Below, piece after piece: positions 5,904 to 6,791 of a DNA stretch of 6,791 nucleotides. The notes beneath the pieces are model-generated. The model had not been told where the DNA came from and searched no databases. It worked only from the letters and a program-made list of their open reading frames with translations. Every line of letters begins with the position of its first letter. Positions within the stretch are counted from its first letter, which is position 1. Origin of the DNA: JBALVO01 sp036961445. GTDB taxonomy: Bacteria > Pseudomonadota > Gammaproteobacteria > Pseudomonadales > Halieaceae. The position numbers and the translations under genes were made by a program. The stretch is taken from assembly GCA_036961445.1 (NCBI GenBank), contig JBALVO010000162.1, positions 1-6,791 on the forward strand. The letters are read 5' to 3'.

Positions 5904-6791
5904 TTAACGGGCACCCTTGCCGAACAGCACCACTTCCACGGTGTTAAGGAAGATCGTTAAGTCCAGAAACAGGCTGTGGTTCTTCACATAATACAGGTCG
6001 AACTGCAGCTTTTGCTTGGCGTCGTTCTCGGATGCGCCATAGGGGTATTGCAGCTGCGCCCAACCGGTGATGCCCGGTTTTACGCAATGCCTGGCGTCGT
6101 AGTAGGGGATGCTTGCGGCAAGCTGTGTGACAAACTCAGGCCGCTCGGGCCTGGGTCCGACAAAAGACATGTCGCCGGACAGCACATTGATGATCTGGGG
6201 TAGCTCATCAATCCGTGTCGCGCGAATGAAGCGCCCTACCCGGGTAACGCGACAGTCGTTGGGGGTAGCCCAACGCGCTTTGCCGTCGCTCTCTGCATTC
6301 ACACTCATGCTGCGGAACTTGAGCACTTTGAAAGTCTTGCCGTACAGGCCCACGCGTTCCTGATGGAAAAATACAGGTGCCTTGAAGCCACTCTCCAGCC
6401 AGATGGCCAGGGTGGTGAGTAGCATGATGGGCCAGAGAAAGACCAGCAACAGGAAGCTGGCAAACATATCGGAGCAGCGTTTGAATAGTTTTGAAGACTT
6501 GCTGCATTGGAAGCCATCGGAGAAGGTCATCCAGCTGGGAGTGACGAAATCCACCAGGATCTTTCCCGCCTCGCGCTCAAAAAAGCTGACCAGGTCAAAC
6601 ACTTTTACCCCTTTCAGCCGGCACCTGAAGAGCTCGTCCGCCGGCAATAGCGCCCGTTTGTCATCAAGGGCGACCACTATCTGGTCGATTTCGGTTTGTT
6701 TGACGTATTCATCCAGCGGCTGCTGTATGTTAATGACCCGCGCACCCTCTGTTCTGGGTTCTTCGTCGCCAATCCTGACAAAGCCGACAAT
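5904..6791 (-). CDS. Exopolysaccharide sugar transferase of the PEP-CTERM/EpsB_2 type (5' part outside window)
   Basis: This bacterial sugar transferase (polyprenyl-phosphate glycosyl-1-phosphate transferase) starts exopolysaccharide repeat units by loading the first sugar onto undecaprenyl phosphate at the inner membrane. The frame is open to the window edge, so the 295 visible residues are the C-terminal part; family members run to about 460, with further membrane segments ahead. Visible 1-60 are the end of a nucleotide-binding-like CoA-binding-type domain (IVVALDDKR, 38-46). One membrane segment follows at about 109-131, then the catalytic domain: QERVGLYGKTFKVLKFRSM, RVGRFIRATRIDELPQ (catalytic Asp-Glu pair at 195-196), DMSFVGPRPERPEF and PGITGWAQLQYPYGASE. 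The ending FLNTVEVVLFGKGAR and the FSDGF segment are typical of the PEP-CTERM-system transferases (TIGR03013). A GTG at 6677 is in frame but would remove conserved sequence, so it is not the start. Neighbouring exosortase or eps genes would lie beyond the right edge. Confidence 0.9.
   Translation of the reverse strand: MVGFVRIGDEEPRTEGARVINIQQPLDEYVKQTEIDQIVVALDDKRALLPADELFRCRLKGVKVFDLVSFFEREAGKILVDFVTPSWMTFSDGFQCSKSSKLFKRCSDMFASFLLLVFLWPIMLLTTLAIWLESGFKAPVFFHQERVGLYGKTFKVLKFRSMSVNAESDGKARWATPNDCRVTRVGRFIRATRIDELPQIINVLSGDMSFVGPRPERPEFVTQLAASIPYYDARHCVKPGITGWAQLQYPYGASENDAKQKLQFDLYYVKNHSLFLDLTIFLNTVEVVLFGKGAR

Noticed and set aside
6675..6677. GTG at 6677 as the true start of the sugar transferase
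   Set aside because: The frame stays open to the window edge and the upstream residues read as family-like sequence (GDEE and EYVKQTEIDQI), so the gene continues outside.
1..6791. CRISPR array, tRNA, rRNA, insertion sequence or phage signature
   Set aside because: I saw no spaced direct repeats, no tRNA-like cloverleaf, no transposase or integrase motifs and no terminal inverted repeats on either strand.

Overview
The window looks like part of a gammaproteobacterial chromosome, in draft or metagenome-assembled form. GC is moderate, every recognisable protein resembles proteobacterial families, and two runs of exactly 100 N mark scaffold joins. The glcDEF set, the PEP-CTERM-type sugar transferase and the YaiI and YjbQ proteins would fit a marine, Halieaceae/Cellvibrionales-like lineage. 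That placement is an inference from protein style, not a demonstrated identity.

Layout on the minus strand, in transcription order. The right edge (5904-6791) is the 3' part of an exopolysaccharide sugar transferase of the EpsB_2/PEP-CTERM-associated type, with its 5' end outside the window. A 166-bp AT-rich intergenic region with a good sigma70-like promoter follows. Next comes the 5' part of a small single-pass membrane protein of unknown function (from 5737), which runs into the second N gap (5405-5504). A yaiI/UPF0178 gene on the plus strand (4977-5404) runs into the same gap from the other side, so the two genes are convergent and both lose their 3' ends. Divergent from yaiI is a phospholipase D/cardiolipin synthase-like lipoprotein (4866 down to 3338), whose last few residues lie in the first N gap (3238-3337). 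Beyond that gap are yjbQ, glcD, glcE and the first 86 codons of glcF, tightly packed and probably one operon.

How the genes fit together. GlcD, GlcE and GlcF form the membrane-associated glycolate oxidase, which oxidises glycolate to glyoxylate and passes electrons to the respiratory chain. The junctions suggest translational coupling: yjbQ/glcD overlap as GTGA, glcD/glcE overlap by 8 bases, and the glcF Shine-Dalgarno sequence begins on the last base of the glcE stop codon. The most unusual point is yjbQ (a UPF0047 family whose members have weak thiamine-phosphate synthase activity) as the leading, coupled partner of glcDEF. I see no new defence system, mobile element, CRISPR array or RNA gene. 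Most of the window is ordinary core and accessory metabolism. Its main traps are the N gaps, across which in-frame reading produces false fusion proteins.
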